DNA of 64,000 nucleotides from Serratia entomophila (GTDB lineage: Bacteria; Pseudomonadota; Gammaproteobacteria; Enterobacterales; Enterobacteriaceae), in contig NZ_CP082787.1 in the NCBI RefSeq assembly GCF_021462285.1, positions 3,720,001-3,784,000 on the forward strand, written 5' to 3'. The notes beneath the pieces were generated by a model. It ran no database searches. It had not been told where the DNA came from and saw only the letters and a program-made list of their open reading frames with translations. Shown piece by piece: positions 28,591 through 38,030 of this stretch. Numbering within the stretch: position 1 is the first letter of the stretch; every line of letters starts with the position of its first letter. A program made the translations under genes and the position numbers.

Positions 28591-28791
28591 TTACTCCGCT
28601 TCATCTAACCAGACCAGCAGGATCGCTTCCAGTATTTTTTCGTTGGAAGCTTGAGGATCGTCGTCGAACTCTTCGAGATCGCAAATCCACTGGTGCATGT
28701 CGGTAAAACGCACGGTTTTCGGATCGGTGTCCGGGTATTGGTCGTACAGGGCTTCGCCGATTTCACGGCTGTCGGTCCACTTCAGTCCCAT
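28591..28791 (-). CDS. iscX: IscX (YfhJ), iron-sulfur assembly accessory protein
   Basis: The 66-residue acidic protein with the IscX signature starts [31 protein letters not shown] and contains [12 protein letters not shown]. IscX binds IscS and iron and tunes the rate of cluster assembly. It is the last gene of the isc operon, separated from fdx by an ERIC element, which is an unusual interruption within the operon. Confidence 0.96.
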   Translation of the reverse strand: MGLKWTDSREIGEALYDQYPDTDPKTVRFTDMHQWICDLEEFDDDPQASNEKILEAILLVWLDEAE

Positions 28792-28813
28792 TATTTCCTT
28801 CCTCTCACTCAGG

Positions 28814-28938
28814 ATACCCGCTGGATTTCAAGTTGCAGCTAGGCGGCAAGCGCGTGAATCCCCAGAAGCTTACTCAAGTAAGTGACTGGGGTGAACGCAC
28901 GCAGCCAACAACGCTGCGGCTTGAAAGACAAAGGGTAT
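28814..28938. repeat. ERIC element 2 (between fdx and iscX)
   Basis: A 125-base ERIC with ATACCC/GGGTAT termini and the core AATCCCCAGAAGCTTACTC...AAGTGACTGGGGTGAACG. It has the same length and orientation as the copy 395 bases away. Its terminal T (28938) is the complement of the last base of the fdx stop codon, so the element abuts the gene. Confidence 0.94.
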
Positions 28939-29273
28939 CAATGCTCACGCGCGTGGTTGACGGTATAACGCGGCATTTCAACCACCAAATCTTCGTCGGC
29001 GACCAGCGCCTGACAGCTCAGGCGGCTTTCCGGCTCCAGGCCCCAGGCCTTGTCCAGCATGTCGTCTTCCAGCTCGCTGCTCTCTTCCAGAGAATCGAAG
29101 CCTTCACGCACGATGCAGTGACAGGTGGTGCAGGCGCAGGATTTCTCGCAGGCGTGCTCGATTTCAATGCCGTTGCGCAGCGCAACGTTGAGGATAGATT
29201 CCCCTTGTTCGGCTTCCAGTACCGCCCCCTCCGGGCATAAATCTTGATGGGGCAGAAAAACAATTTTAGGCAT
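28938..29273 (-). CDS. fdx: 2Fe-2S ferredoxin of the ISC system
   Basis: The 111-residue adrenodoxin-type ferredoxin has cluster ligands in CEKSCACTTCHCIV and a later conserved Cys (LSCQALVADEDL). It gives electrons for cluster assembly on IscU. The C-terminus MPRYTVNHAREH is canonical, yet the TGA stop is completed at the edge of ERIC element 2. It starts two bases after hscA ends. Confidence 0.97.
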   Translation of the reverse strand: MPKIVFLPHQDLCPEGAVLEAEQGESILNVALRNGIEIEHACEKSCACTTCHCIVREGFDSLEESSELEDDMLDKAWGLEPESRLSCQALVADEDLVVEMPRYTVNHAREH

Positions 29274-29275
29274 GG

Positions 29276-31126
29276 TTAAACCTCATCCACAGAATGGCCA
29301 GCCAGCGCGCGGCGGATGGAAGCATCCATGCGGCGCGCGGCAAAATCTTGCGTTTGTGCATCTAATGTTTTGATTGCGTCTTCGATGGCGGCGGGATCGT
29401 CACCCTGCACCGCCTGCTGCAGCGCCTGCGACGCGGCGGCGATCGCCTGGCTTTCCGCTTCGCTCAGCAGCGCGGCGTCGCTGGCCAGCGCGCCCTGCAG
29501 GCTTTCCAACACCCGCGAGGCTTCCACCCGTTGTTCCGCCAGCTTGCGCGCGCCAACGTCGCTCTGGGCGTTGGCCATCGAATCTTTGATCATGCCGGCA
29601 ATCTCGTTGTCGGACAGGCCGTACGACGGCTTGACCTGAATCGAGGCCTCGACGCCGGTGGATTTTTCCATCGCGGTGACGCTCAGCAAACCGTCGGCGT
29701 CCACCTGGAAGGTGACGCGAATGTGCGCCCCACCGGCCGGCAGCGGCGGCAGCCCACGCAGCGTGAAGCGCGCCAACGAGCGGCAGTCTTGCACCAGTTC
29801 GCGTTCGCCCTGCAGCACGTGGATCATCATCGCGCTCTGGCCGTCTTTGAAGGTGGTGAACTCCTGCGCGCGCGCCACCGGGATGGTGGTGTTGCGCGGG
29901 ATCACCTTCTCGACCAGGCCGCCCATGGTTTCCAGCCCCAGCGACAGCGGGATCACGTCCAGCAGCAGCATGTCGCTGTCCGGTTTATTGCCCACCAGAA
30001 TGTCGGCCTGGATAGCTGCGCCGATGGCGACGACTTTATCCGGGTCTATAGAGGTCAGCGGAGTACGGCCAAAGAAGGCCCCCACCTGCTCGCGCACCAG
30101 CGGCACGCGGGTGGAGCCGCCGACCATCACCACTTCCAGCACTTCTTCGGCGCCGACGCCGGCGTCTTTCAGCGCGCGGCGGCAGGCCATCAGGGTGCGT
30201 TTCACCAGCGGGGCGATCAGCGCGTCGAACTGGGCGCGGGTCACTTCCCCCTGCCAGCCGGCAATCTCGACGCCGACGCTGTCGGCATCGCTCAGCGCGA
30301 TTTTGGCGGCGATGGCCGCGTCCAGCAGCTGGCGCTGCACGCCGTGATCGCTGCGATCGGCCACGCCGGCCTGCTCGCGCAGCCAGTCGGCCAGCAGGTG
30401 ATCGAAGTCGTCGCCGCCCAGCGCGGAATCGCCGCCGGTGGCCAAGACTTCAAACACCCCGCGGCTGAGGCGCAGAATGGAAATATCGAAGGTGCCGCCG
30501 CCCAGATCGTACACCGCGATCACCCCTTCCTGACCGGAGTCCAGGCCATAGGCGATCGCCGCGGCGGTCGGTTCGTTCAGCAGGCGCAGCACGTGCAGGC
30601 CGGCCAGACGCGCGGCGTCTTTGGTGCCCTGACGCTGCGCGTCGTCGAAATAGGCGGGAACGGTGATCACCACGCCATCCAGCTGCCCTTCCAGCGCCGC
30701 CTGAGCGCGCGCGGACAAGGTCCGGAGAATATCGGCGGACACGCCCACCGGGTTAACCAGACCGGCGGCGGTGACGATCATCGGCAAACCGTTATCGCTG
30801 GCCTGGAACCGGTACGGCAGGTTCGGGTAACGCTGCTGCACGTCCGCCAGGGAACGGCCCATCATGCGTTTGACCGAGCTGACGGTGTTGGCCGGATCCT
30901 GCGCCGCCTGTTGGCGCGCCTCCCAGCCTACCGTCTGTGCGTCAGCCTGGTAGCGCACCACCGAAGGCAGCAGAGAGCGGCCCTGGGCGTCGGCCAGCGT
31001 TTCCGCCTGCCCGCTGCGCACCGTGGCGACCAGCGAGTTGGTGGTGCCTAAATCGATGCCCGCAGCCAAACGGCGCTGGTGCGGCGCGGCGCTGAGGCCA
31101 GGCTCACTAATTTGTAATAAGGCCAT
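29276..31126 (-). CDS. hscA: Hsp70-type chaperone HscA
   Basis: The 616-residue specialised DnaK homologue has an N-terminal ATPase domain ([38 protein letters not shown]) and a substrate-binding domain ([14 protein letters not shown]). It binds the IscU LPPVK-type motif, and ATP hydrolysis, stimulated by HscB, drives cluster transfer. Length equals E. coli HscA. Located between hscB (26 bases upstream) and fdx. Confidence 0.98.
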   Translation of the reverse strand: MALLQISEPGLSAAPHQRRLAAGIDLGTTNSLVATVRSGQAETLADAQGRSLLPSVVRYQADAQTVGWEARQQAAQDPANTVSSVKRMMGRSLADVQQRYPNLPYRFQASDNGLPMIVTAAGLVNPVGVSADILRTLSARAQAALEGQLDGVVITVPAYFDDAQRQGTKDAARLAGLHVLRLLNEPTAAAIAYGLDSGQEGVIAVYDLGGGTFDISILRLSRGVFEVLATGGDSALGGDDFDHLLADWLREQAGVADRSDHGVQRQLLDAAIAAKIALSDADSVGVEIAGWQGEVTRAQFDALIAPLVKRTLMACRRALKDAGVGAEEVLEVVMVGGSTRVPLVREQVGAFFGRTPLTSIDPDKVVAIGAAIQADILVGNKPDSDMLLLDVIPLSLGLETMGGLVEKVIPRNTTIPVARAQEFTTFKDGQSAMMIHVLQGERELVQDCRSLARFTLRGLPPLPAGGAHIRVTFQVDADGLLSVTAMEKSTGVEASIQVKPSYGLSDNEIAGMIKDSMANAQSDVGARKLAEQRVEASRVLESLQGALASDAALLSEAESQAIAAASQALQQAVQGDDPAAIEDAIKTLDAQTQDFAARRMDASIRRALAGHSVDEV

Positions 31127-31152
31127 ATTGAAGCTTCCACAATCAGAATCTG

Positions 31153-31674
31153 TTACTCAAAACCCAGCAGTTTTTCTTCGAGTTGTTCAACCTGTTGCTG
31201 GAGTTTGTCCAAAAAGCGCAGCTTGCGCACGGTGTCGGCGGCTTCCGGCCAGTGTTCGCCGTCCAGCTGCTGCACCATCTGGGCGCTGCGCTGTTTGATT
31301 GAGCCGCTCAGCCGCCCGCCGAAATCGGCCAGCAGGCTTTCTGCATCCGTTTTGCGTGCAATGGCGTCAAGCTCTTCGCGCAGCTCCAGCTGTTCCATCA
31401 GGAAAGCGGTGTCGCGCATCGTATGCTGCTCGTTGCCCAAATCGAAGCCGTGCAAAGATAGCATATACTCCGCGCGTTTTAACGGGTGCTTCAGCGTCTG
31501 GTAGGCTTCGTTGATGGTCGCCGCCTGCTGCAACGCCATCAGGCGTTCGCGTTCAGGCTGGTTGGCGAAGCGATCGGGGTGGAATTGGCGCTGCAGATCC
31601 TGAAAACGGGATGCGAGCAGGCTGCCGTCCACGGGATAGCGAACCGGCAGCCCAAATAAAGTAAAGTAATCCAT
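31153..31674 (-). CDS. hscB: J-type co-chaperone HscB
   Basis: The 173-residue protein starts at ATG 31674 ([20 protein letters not shown]); the longer open frame reads back into iscA and adds 31 unrelated residues. The J domain (residues 1-75) has the HPD motif in [12 protein letters not shown]. The C-terminal three-helix bundle binds IscU. HscB stimulates the HscA ATPase and delivers IscU. Lies between iscA and hscA in the isc operon. Confidence 0.97.
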   Translation of the reverse strand: MDYFTLFGLPVRYPVDGSLLASRFQDLQRQFHPDRFANQPERERLMALQQAATINEAYQTLKHPLKRAEYMLSLHGFDLGNEQHTMRDTAFLMEQLELREELDAIARKTDAESLLADFGGRLSGSIKQRSAQMVQQLDGEHWPEAADTVRKLRFLDKLQQQVEQLEEKLLGFE

Positions 31675-31736
31675 AGCGTGCTCTGGCGTTAGCGGATGAA
31701 GTTCCCCCGCAGCACGCGGGGGAGCACGATGGACTG

Positions 31737-32060
31737 TCAGACGTTGAAACTTTCGCCGCAGCCGCACTCGCTTGAGACGTTCGGGTTGTTGAACTTGAAG
31801 CCTTCGTTCAGGCCTTCCTTAACGAAATCAAGCTCGGTGCCGTCAAGGTAGACCAGGCTCTTGCCGTCGATGATCACCTTGACGCCTTTGTTTTCGAAAA
31901 CGATGTCGTCATCGTTCATTTCGTCAACAAATTCCAGCACGTACGCCATCCCGGAACAGCCGGAGGTTCTCACCCCCAGACGCAGGCCAAGACCTTTGCC
32001 GCGGTTATTCATAAAGGCCTGAACACGCTGCGCAGCGCTGTCGCTCATGGTAATTGACAT
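31737..32060 (-). CDS. iscA: A-type iron-sulfur carrier IscA
   Basis: The 107-residue protein starts at ATG 32060 ([16 protein letters not shown]), matching E. coli length; the longer frame adds six residues. The three conserved cysteines lie in [10 protein letters not shown] and the C-terminal [11 protein letters not shown]. It carries iron or clusters to 4Fe-4S targets. In the operon between iscU and hscB. Confidence 0.97.
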   Translation of the reverse strand: MSITMSDSAAQRVQAFMNNRGKGLGLRLGVRTSGCSGMAYVLEFVDEMNDDDIVFENKGVKVIIDGKSLVYLDGTELDFVKEGLNEGFKFNNPNVSSECGCGESFNV

Positions 32061-32122
32061 CACAACCTCACACTTCAAATCAAAGCCCAGCCGGGCCGGC
32101 CGGGCTCACTGACTCAGAAAAA

Positions 32123-32509
32123 CTACTTGGCGCTATGCTTGCTCTTGTAGTCGGCGATCGCTGCTTTAATGGCGTCTTCGGCCAGGATAGAGCAGTGAAT
32201 TTTAACCGGCGGCAATTCCAGTTCTTCGGCGATCTGGGTGTTTTTGATCGCTTCGGCCTGATCAAGAGACTTGCCTTTCATCCATTCGGTCACCAGCGAG
32301 CTGGAGGCGATGGCGGAGCCGCAGCCGTAAGTCTTGAAGCGGGCGTCTTCAATGATGCCTTCATTGTTGACCTTGATCTGCAACTTCATCACGTCGCCAC
32401 AGGCCGGTGCACCCACCATGCCGCTGCCGACGGTTGGATCTTCGTTGTCGAAAGAACCCACGTTGCGCGGGTTTTCATAATGATCGATTACTTTTTCGCT
32501 GTAAGCCAT
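32123..32509 (-). CDS. iscU: Iron-sulfur scaffold IscU
   Basis: The 128-residue scaffold builds 2Fe-2S clusters with sulfur from IscS. Ligand cysteines are in VGAPACGDVMKLQI, KTYGCGSAIASSS and KIHCSILAEDAIK. The chaperone-recognition segment ELPPVKIHC is intact. Located between iscS and iscA. Confidence 0.98.
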   Translation of the reverse strand: MAYSEKVIDHYENPRNVGSFDNEDPTVGSGMVGAPACGDVMKLQIKVNNEGIIEDARFKTYGCGSAIASSSLVTEWMKGKSLDQAEAIKNTQIAEELELPPVKIHCSILAEDAIKAAIADYKSKHSAK

Positions 32510-32533
32510 GACCTTGCTCCTGAATCCTGAGAA

Positions 32534-33748
32534 TTAATGATGTGCCCATTCGATGCTGTTGATATCCACGCCCTGCTTGAACATTTCCCACAGCGGGGAA
32601 AGATCGCGCAGACGGCCGATGGACTTACGCACCAGTTGAATGGTGTAGTCGATCTCTTCTTCCGTGGTGAAACGCCCCAGGGAGAAACGGATCGAGCTGT
32701 GCGCCAATTCATCACTCATGCCCAGCGCGCGCAGCACGTAGGACGGCTCGAGGCTGGCGGAGGTACAGGCGGAACCGGATGATACGGCCAGGTCTTTCAG
32801 CGCCATGATCAGCGATTCACCTTCAACATAGTTGAAGCTGACGTTAAGGATGTTCGGAGCGCCATGCTCCAGGGAGCCGTTCAGATACACTTCTTCCATA
32901 TCTTTCACGCCGTTCCACAGACGATCGCGCAGGGTGCGCAGACGCGCCATTTCCGACGCCATCTCTTCTTTGGCGATGCGGTAGGCTTCGCCCATGCCGA
33001 CAATCTGGTGCACCGGCAGAGTGCCGGAACGCATGCCGCGCTCGTGGCCGCCGCCGTGGATCTGGGCTTCGATGCGGATGCGCGGCTTACGGCGCACGTA
33101 CAGCGCGCCGATGCCTTTCGGGCCGTAAATCTTGTGGCCGGAGAACGACATCAGGTCGACTTTCAGCTTGCTCAGATCGATAGGCAGTTTGCCCACGCTC
33201 TGGGTGGCGTCAACGTGGTAAATGATACCGCGCGCGCGGCACATTTCGCCGATCGCTTCGATATCCTGCACCACGCCGATTTCGTTGTTCACGTGCATGA
33301 TCGAAACCAGAATGGTGTCGTCGCGCATCGCGGCTTCGAGGGCCTGCAGGTCAATGATGCCGTTGCTCTGCGGCGCCAGATAGGTCACTTCAAAACCTTC
33401 GCGCTCAAGCTGACGGCAGGTGTCCAGCACGGCTTTGTGTTCGGTTTTGCTGGTGATGACGTGCTTGCCTTTTTTCTGATAGAAATTGGCAGCGCCTTTG
33501 ATCGCCAGGTTGTCGGATTCGGTCGCGCCTGAGGTGAACACGATTTCGCGCGGATCCGCGCCCACCAGTTCGGCGATTTGGTTACGGGCGATGTCGACCG
33601 CTTCTTCCGCCTGCCAACCGAAACGGTGGGAACGGGAAGCCGGGTTGCCGAAAATGCCGTCCAGGGTCAAACACTGCATCATCTTCTCGGCAACGCGCGG
33701 ATCAACCGGCGTCGTTGCTGAGTAATCCAGATAAATCGGTAATTTCAT
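32534..33748 (-). CDS. iscS: Cysteine desulfurase IscS
   Basis: The 404-residue PLP enzyme supplies sulfur for Fe-S clusters and for tRNA thiolation. The PLP lysine is Lys206 ([12 protein letters not shown]) and the persulfide-carrying Cys328 lies in [14 protein letters not shown]. Length equals E. coli IscS. It is the second gene of the isc operon, 54 bases after iscR. Confidence 0.98.
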   Translation of the reverse strand: MKLPIYLDYSATTPVDPRVAEKMMQCLTLDGIFGNPASRSHRFGWQAEEAVDIARNQIAELVGADPREIVFTSGATESDNLAIKGAANFYQKKGKHVITSKTEHKAVLDTCRQLEREGFEVTYLAPQSNGIIDLQALEAAMRDDTILVSIMHVNNEIGVVQDIEAIGEMCRARGIIYHVDATQSVGKLPIDLSKLKVDLMSFSGHKIYGPKGIGALYVRRKPRIRIEAQIHGGGHERGMRSGTLPVHQIVGMGEAYRIAKEEMASEMARLRTLRDRLWNGVKDMEEVYLNGSLEHGAPNILNVSFNYVEGESLIMALKDLAVSSGSACTSASLEPSYVLRALGMSDELAHSSIRFSLGRFTTEEEIDYTIQLVRKSIGRLRDLSPLWEMFKQGVDINSIEWAHH

Positions 33749-33802
33749 TGCTCTTGTGCTCCGTACATCACTTCCAAAAACTAAAAAAATATCGCCAGCT
33801 GC

Positions 33803-34297
33803 TTATGCGCGCAGATTAACGTTGATAGTTTCTTGCGGACGGCCGTTGGCCGTGCGGCGGGTATCGTTGTTTTGACGATCCGCCACCACCAGCACTTCCT
33901 GGTTATTGACCAGTTCTGCCAGCGTAATGTTGTTCAGGAACCCGCTGATGCGTTCGCTCAGATCGCGCCACAGGGTGTGGGTCAGACAGCGATCGCCGCC
34001 CTGACAGCCTTCCTTACCCTGGCAACGGGTTGCATCTACCGATTCATCGACAGCAGTGATGACGGCGCCAACGGCGATCTCACCCGCGTCTTTACCCAGC
34101 AGATAACCACCGCCCGGACCGCGCACGCTGGCCACCAGGCCATTTTTGCGCAGACGAGAGAATAATTGTTCCAGATAAGAGAGAGAAATACCTTGGCGCT
34201 CGGAAATATCCGCCAGAGGTACAGGCCCTTCCTGGGAATGCAGTGCTACGTCAAGCATAGCGGTTACGGCATAACGGCCTTTGGATGTCAGTCTCAT
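33803..34297 (-). CDS. iscR: Iron-sulfur-sensing regulator IscR
   Basis: The 164-residue Rrf2-family repressor has an N-terminal winged helix ([41 protein letters not shown]). The 2Fe-2S ligands are Cys92, Cys98, Cys104 and His107 ([17 protein letters not shown]). With its cluster it represses the isc operon through type 1 sites; two such sites are present just upstream. It is first in the operon. Confidence 0.98.
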   Translation of the reverse strand: MRLTSKGRYAVTAMLDVALHSQEGPVPLADISERQGISLSYLEQLFSRLRKNGLVASVRGPGGGYLLGKDAGEIAVGAVITAVDESVDATRCQGKEGCQGGDRCLTHTLWRDLSERISGFLNNITLAELVNNQEVLVVADRQNNDTRRTANGRPQETINVNLRA

Positions 34298-34341
34298 AGC
34301 TCAATGGTTACCTGTTGGTCAAACATGGCCGAAAGTCTGAC

Positions 34342-34366
34342 ATTCCTGAGTAAATCAGTCAACTAT
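34342..34366 (-). promoter_or_regulatory. IscR type 1 binding site, proximal
   Basis: On the minus strand the 25-base site begins ATAGTTGACTGATTTACTC and agrees with the type 1 consensus at nearly every position (both half-site blocks and the AT-rich centre). TTGACT within it is also a good -35 hexamer for iscR, so bound IscR would exclude RNA polymerase. Confidence 0.8.
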
Positions 34367-34391
34367 TTAACCTAGTGATTTACTCAAGTAT
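34367..34391 (-). promoter_or_regulatory. IscR type 1 binding site, distal
   Basis: A second 25-base match (minus strand, beginning ATACTTGAGTAAATCACTAGG) directly abuts the first, head to tail. It is slightly weaker, with mismatches in the half-sites. Two adjacent type 1 sites are the known arrangement at the E. coli iscR promoter. Confidence 0.7.
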
Positions 34392-34490
34392 TAGCACATT
34401 TCGTACTTAGCCATAGCAAATGCATATAAAATGCATGTTATAACCTTTAGATAACTAATACTATTATTGTTGGCCGTTACGCCACACCAA

Positions 34491-35225
34491 TTAATTACCT
34501 TGATGTTTGTCCTGTTTTTCGATCGACGTCAGCATGCCGCGCAGGATATTCAGCTCCTGCCCTTCCGGCCGCGCGCGGGTGAATAAACGGCGCAGCCGGC
34601 TCATCACCTGCCCTGGGTGCGCCGGGCGAATAAAGCCGGTGCGCTGCAGCGTTTGTTCCAGGTGCTGATAGAAACGCTCGAGGTCGTCCACCAGCGGATA
34701 AGGGGTTTCTTCCAGCTGCGGTGCGCCCGCCTGCTGGCGGTCGAGATAAGCCACGCGCACTTCGTACGCCAGGATCTGCACCGCCATCGCCAGGTTCAGC
34801 GAGCTGTAGTCCGGGTTGGCCGGAATGGCGACGTGATAATGACACTTCTGCAGTTCGTCGTTGGTCAGGCCGACGCGTTCGCGGCCGAACACCAGCGCTA
34901 CCGGCGCGTGCTCGCCTTCGTGCACCGCACGCACGCCGCATTCGCGCGGCTCGAGCATCGGCCAGGGCAGCGTGCGCGAACGCGCGCTGGTGCCCACCAC
35001 CAGGCTGCAGCCGGCAATGGCGTCATCCAGGGTGTCGACGATGGTGGCGTTACCTATTACGTCGCTGGCGCCGGCGGCCAGGGCAATCGCCTGGGAGTCG
35101 GGTTTGATCAGCGGATTAACCAGATAAAGGTTGGTTAAACCCATGGTTTTCATGGCTCTGGCGGTCGAGCCCATGTTGCCGGTATGGGAAGTCTCTACCA
35201 GAACAATGCGGATATTGTGCAGCAT
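34491..35225 (-). CDS. trmJ: tRNA (cytidine/uridine-2'-O-)-methyltransferase TrmJ
   Basis: The 244-residue SPOUT methyltransferase makes Cm32/Um32 in tRNA. The N-terminal [27 protein letters not shown], the [14 protein letters not shown] segment and [16 protein letters not shown] form the trefoil-knot SAM site. A helical C-terminal extension (about 165-244) is typical. It is upstream of iscR and divergent from suhB, as in E. coli. Confidence 0.95.
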   Translation of the reverse strand: MLHNIRIVLVETSHTGNMGSTARAMKTMGLTNLYLVNPLIKPDSQAIALAAGASDVIGNATIVDTLDDAIAGCSLVVGTSARSRTLPWPMLEPRECGVRAVHEGEHAPVALVFGRERVGLTNDELQKCHYHVAIPANPDYSSLNLAMAVQILAYEVRVAYLDRQQAGAPQLEETPYPLVDDLERFYQHLEQTLQRTGFIRPAHPGQVMSRLRRLFTRARPEGQELNILRGMLTSIEKQDKHQGN

Positions 35226-35292
35226 ACAAACTCTGAGCGTGGCGGAAAATCACAGCATCTTAACACAGCCGTAGGCAATTTGCCGAACACCT

Positions 35293-35300
35293 GCTATACT
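35293..35300 (+). promoter_or_regulatory. Extended -10 promoter element of suhB
   Basis: TGCTATACT (TG-N-TATACT) is an extended -10 box 45 bases upstream of the suhB start. A weak -35 is acceptable for this promoter type. Confidence 0.6.
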
Positions 35301-35313
35301 CCGCGCCGTTTCC

Positions 35314-35325
35314 TGTTCTTTAACA
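35314..35325 (+). promoter_or_regulatory. boxA-like Nus-factor element in the suhB leader
   Basis: TGTTCTTTAACA differs by one base from the rRNA boxA consensus TGCTCTTTAACA. It lies in the short suhB leader, between the -10 box and the ribosome-binding site. E. coli suhB is known to autoregulate through a leader boxA bound by NusB/E and SuhB. Confidence 0.75.
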
Positions 35326-35344
35326 TCCTAGTTGGAAGATACCC

Positions 35345-36148
35345 ATGCATCCGATGCTGACTATCGCCGTGCGCGCTGCGCGCAAGGCCGGTAACCTGAT
35401 TGCCAAAAACTACGAAACCCCGGACGCTGTCGAAGCGAGCCAGAAAGGGACCAATGACTTTGTCACTAACGTCGATCGCGATGCAGAGCATCTGATCATC
35501 GACGTGATCCGCAAGTCTTATCCGCAACACACTATCGTTACCGAAGAACGCGGTGAGCTGGTCGGCGAAGATCAGGATGTACAATGGGTGATCGATCCAC
35601 TGGATGGCACCTCAAACTTTATCAAACGTTTCCCACACTTCTCCGTTTCCATCGCGGTACGCATCAAAGGCCGTACTGAAGTGGCCGTGGTTTACGATCC
35701 AATGCGCAACGAACTGTTCACCGCCACTCGCGGCCAGGGCGCACAGCTGAACGGCTACCGCCTGCGCGGCACCAACGCCAAAGATCTGGATGGCACCATC
35801 CTGGCGACCGGTTTCCCGTTCAAGCTCAAGCAGCACGCTACCCCTTACATCAACGTCGTCGGCAAACTGTTCACCCAGTGTGCGGACTTCCGCCGCACCG
35901 GTTCCGCCGCGCTGGATCTGGCCTACGTCGCCGCCGGCCGCGTGGACGGTTTCTTCGAGATTGGCCTGAAGCCATGGGACTTCGCCGCGGGCGAACTGCT
36001 GGTGCGCGAATCCGGCGGCCTGGTGACCGACTTCGTCGGCGGCCACAACCACTTCAGCTCCGGCAACGTGGTTGCAGGCAACCCGCGCGTGGTGAAAGCC
36101 ATGTTGTCCACCATGCGTGAAGAACTGAGCGAAGCGCTGAAGCGTTAA
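35345..36148 (+). CDS. suhB: Inositol-1-monophosphatase / Nus accessory factor SuhB
   Basis: The 267-residue protein has the metal-binding motifs EERG, WVIDPLDGTSNF and KPWDFAAGELLVRESGG of the lithium-sensitive inositol monophosphatase family. In E. coli its major role is in the Nus antitermination complex on rRNA operons; phosphatase activity is secondary. Start ATG 35345 has TTGGAAGA upstream. A boxA in its leader suggests autoregulation. Ends at a strong terminator. Confidence 0.97.
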   Translation: MHPMLTIAVRAARKAGNLIAKNYETPDAVEASQKGTNDFVTNVDRDAEHLIIDVIRKSYPQHTIVTEERGELVGEDQDVQWVIDPLDGTSNFIKRFPHFSVSIAVRIKGRTEVAVVYDPMRNELFTATRGQGAQLNGYRLRGTNAKDLDGTILATGFPFKLKQHATPYINVVGKLFTQCADFRRTGSAALDLAYVAAGRVDGFFEIGLKPWDFAAGELLVRESGGLVTDFVGGHNHFSSGNVVAGNPRVVKAMLSTMREELSEALKR

Positions 36149-36170
36149 TTCAGGCTCTTTTGCATATTGA

Positions 36171-36197
36171 AGCGCTGCGTTTGCAGCGCTTTTTTTA
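36171..36197 (+). terminator. Rho-independent terminator of suhB
   Basis: AGCGCTGC and GCAGCGCT form a perfect eight-base stem with a four-base loop, followed by seven T residues. It lies 23 bases after the suhB stop. Confidence 0.93.
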
Positions 36198-36203
36198 TGC
36201 CGG

Positions 36204-37226
36204 TTAGCGAGAGAAAGGCCGGATGCCGCCGCCGAATTCCGGCTGCGCGCTCACATATAACAACAGCCCGGCGCACAGCAGGATCAGGCCGCCGGCCAGC
36301 GCCAGCGAACCCCAGGCCACCGCGCTCCAGGCTGCGGGTGCGCGCGAACGGCTGAGACGCACCGCCAGCCGGCGGCCGTAATGCACCAGCAGCGCCAACA
36401 GGGAAATGGTCAGCGAGGTGCCGAGCGCCATCGCCAGCGCGGAAATCACGCCCCAGGCGAATACGCCGATCACTTTAGAGAACAACAGCACCAGAATCGC
36501 CCCGGAACAGGGCCGCATGCCCATCGCCAGCACGATGGCGGTCTGGGTGCGCCAATCGCCGCCGGCCTGCAGCTCGCTGGCGCTGGGCAGATGGCGATGC
36601 CCGCAGCCGCAGCGCTCGCTGTGAACGTGGTCCGCCGCCATCGGCTTAAGGCTGTTAATACGCAATGCCGGCGACGGGCGCATCGCCTTCACCGCCGCAT
36701 ACAGGCGTTTCAATGCGCGCCAGCTCAGCAACACCCCAAGCGCTATCACCAGGATAAAACTGCCCTTCTCCAGCCAGAAGCTGCTCTGGTGCAGCTGCCG
36801 GGAAGAAAGCTGCAGCACCACCAGCATCAGCGTAACCAGCACGATCGCCACCAGCCCCTGCACCAGCGATGCGGCGAATGTCAGCTTCAGGCTGCTTTTC
36901 AGCCGTGCCGGATGCGTGGCCAGGTAGGTGGCGATCACCACCTTGCCGTGACCGGGGCCGAGCGCATGCAGCACGCCATAGCTCAGGCTGAACAACATTA
37001 ACGCCAGGCCGGCCTGCTGCGGCGCGGCCTTCACCTGCTGCAACAGCCCCGCCATCTGCTGGTGCAGCCCCTTTTGCCACACCACGCTCTGCATCAGCAG
37101 CTGCGGCCAAAAATGCCACGCCAGCTGAGCGGCCAACGCCAGCAGCAGTGCAAACAGCAGCAGCGGCCACAGGCTAAAGGCCCAATGGCGTTTGCGGCCA
37201 GCCGGTTGGCTGAGATTTATTGACAT
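36204..37226 (-). CDS. zevB: NicO/RcnA-family metal transporter, ZevB-like
   Basis: The 340-residue membrane protein has six or seven helices and the NicO-family signatures YGVLHALGPGHGKVVIATYLATHP and VLAMGMRPCSGAILVLLF. A cytoplasmic His/Cys-rich loop (DHVHSERCGCGHRHLP) suits transition-metal binding. Related proteins move nickel or cobalt. In Haemophilus influenzae the pair ZevA (DUF1007) and ZevB supports zinc acquisition. Here it overlaps the DUF1007 gene by ten bases, and a Zur-type box lies upstream of the pair, so zinc is the best substrate call. Confidence 0.75.
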   Translation of the reverse strand: MSINLSQPAGRKRHWAFSLWPLLLFALLLALAAQLAWHFWPQLLMQSVVWQKGLHQQMAGLLQQVKAAPQQAGLALMLFSLSYGVLHALGPGHGKVVIATYLATHPARLKSSLKLTFAASLVQGLVAIVLVTLMLVVLQLSSRQLHQSSFWLEKGSFILVIALGVLLSWRALKRLYAAVKAMRPSPALRINSLKPMAADHVHSERCGCGHRHLPSASELQAGGDWRTQTAIVLAMGMRPCSGAILVLLFSKVIGVFAWGVISALAMALGTSLTISLLALLVHYGRRLAVRLSRSRAPAAWSAVAWGSLALAGGLILLCAGLLLYVSAQPEFGGGIRPFSR

Positions 37227-37852
37227 TGCAAGGTCACCCGTTGAGCGAACTGTTGCCCCAGCGCCATATCTTCGCCGGGCGAGTCGTTCTTATCGAGCGA
37301 CAGTGCATAAGCCTGCAGCGAAGCGTCCGGTTTCGGCGTCTTCAGGCTGAACTTGCACTGCTGCGCCAGCTCCGGCGGCAGATGTAGCGCAGCCTGGTCT
37401 TTATAGGTCATGTCGACGAAATAGGTGGGATCGTAGGTGGAGATCTCAAAGGGTTTGCCCGCCAGCGGCTGCGGTTCGGCCAGCGGTAACACGAACTCCA
37501 GCACCGCCTGGTTGCCCTGGCGCGACAGGTGATATTCGGTCGGCAGATTAAGGTATTTCACCGGTTTGCCGCCGCGATAGACATCGGTGAAGTAGTGCTG
37601 GCCGAGCACGTTGGCCATCACTTCCGCCGCCAGTTTTTTCCACACCACCGAATCGCTTTTGGCATTCCTGGCGTCGTACAGCAGGTCCGCCGAGGTGATT
37701 TCATCCATTACCCAAACCATTTTCAAGCCGACCAGCCGTTGATCCTTAGCCACAAAGGTGGTGTTCATATCAATAAAGCTGTGCGGGTGAGCGACAGCGC
37801 CGGTGCTGAACAAGGCACAGGCGCCGGCCAGAATAAGACGTAGCTTCATCAT
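37217..37852 (-). CDS. zevA: DUF1007 periplasmic protein, ZevA-like
   Basis: The 211-residue protein starts at ATG 37852 (or the adjacent ATG 37849), which gives a Sec signal peptide (MMKLRLILAGACALFSTGAVA) followed by HPHSFIDMNTTF; the longer frame puts 41 residues before the signal. DUF1007 features include the N-terminal HPH metal-ligand candidates and FEISTYDPTYFVDMTY. It is presumed to bring zinc to its overlapping partner, the NicO-type transporter. A Zur-like operator lies 18 bases upstream. Confidence 0.78.
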   Translation of the reverse strand: MMKLRLILAGACALFSTGAVAHPHSFIDMNTTFVAKDQRLVGLKMVWVMDEITSADLLYDARNAKSDSVVWKKLAAEVMANVLGQHYFTDVYRGGKPVKYLNLPTEYHLSRQGNQAVLEFVLPLAEPQPLAGKPFEISTYDPTYFVDMTYKDQAALHLPPELAQQCKFSLKTPKPDASLQAYALSLDKNDSPGEDMALGQQFAQRVTLQCQ

Positions 37853-37869
37853 CCGAGGATACTCAATTT

Positions 37870-37884
37870 TGTTATAACGTAACA
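37870..37884 (-). promoter_or_regulatory. Zur-type operator candidate for zevAB
   Basis: TGTTATAACGTAACA matches the enterobacterial Zur core TGTTATAATATAACA at 13 of 15 positions and is an inverted repeat (TGTTA/TAACA). It lies immediately upstream of the DUF1007 start codon, in a position where Zur-zinc would repress. Motif match only. Confidence 0.65.
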
Positions 37885-38030
37885 TAAACCACGATTCAAC
37901 CGGCGCGCATCGCGGCCAGATTTGTGACGAAAGTTGTAAGCCGAAGTAAAAGCCGCGCGGTAACCGCATCGTCATAATGCCTTTTGCTATGCTTAGGCAT
38001 ATATCGAAACGCTACCTGCCAGAAGGTGAT

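Noticed and set aside
28419..28938. Repeat pair considered as a CRISPR-like or MITE structure
   Set aside because: Both copies match ERIC in length, termini and core. There are no short regularly spaced repeats and no cas genes.
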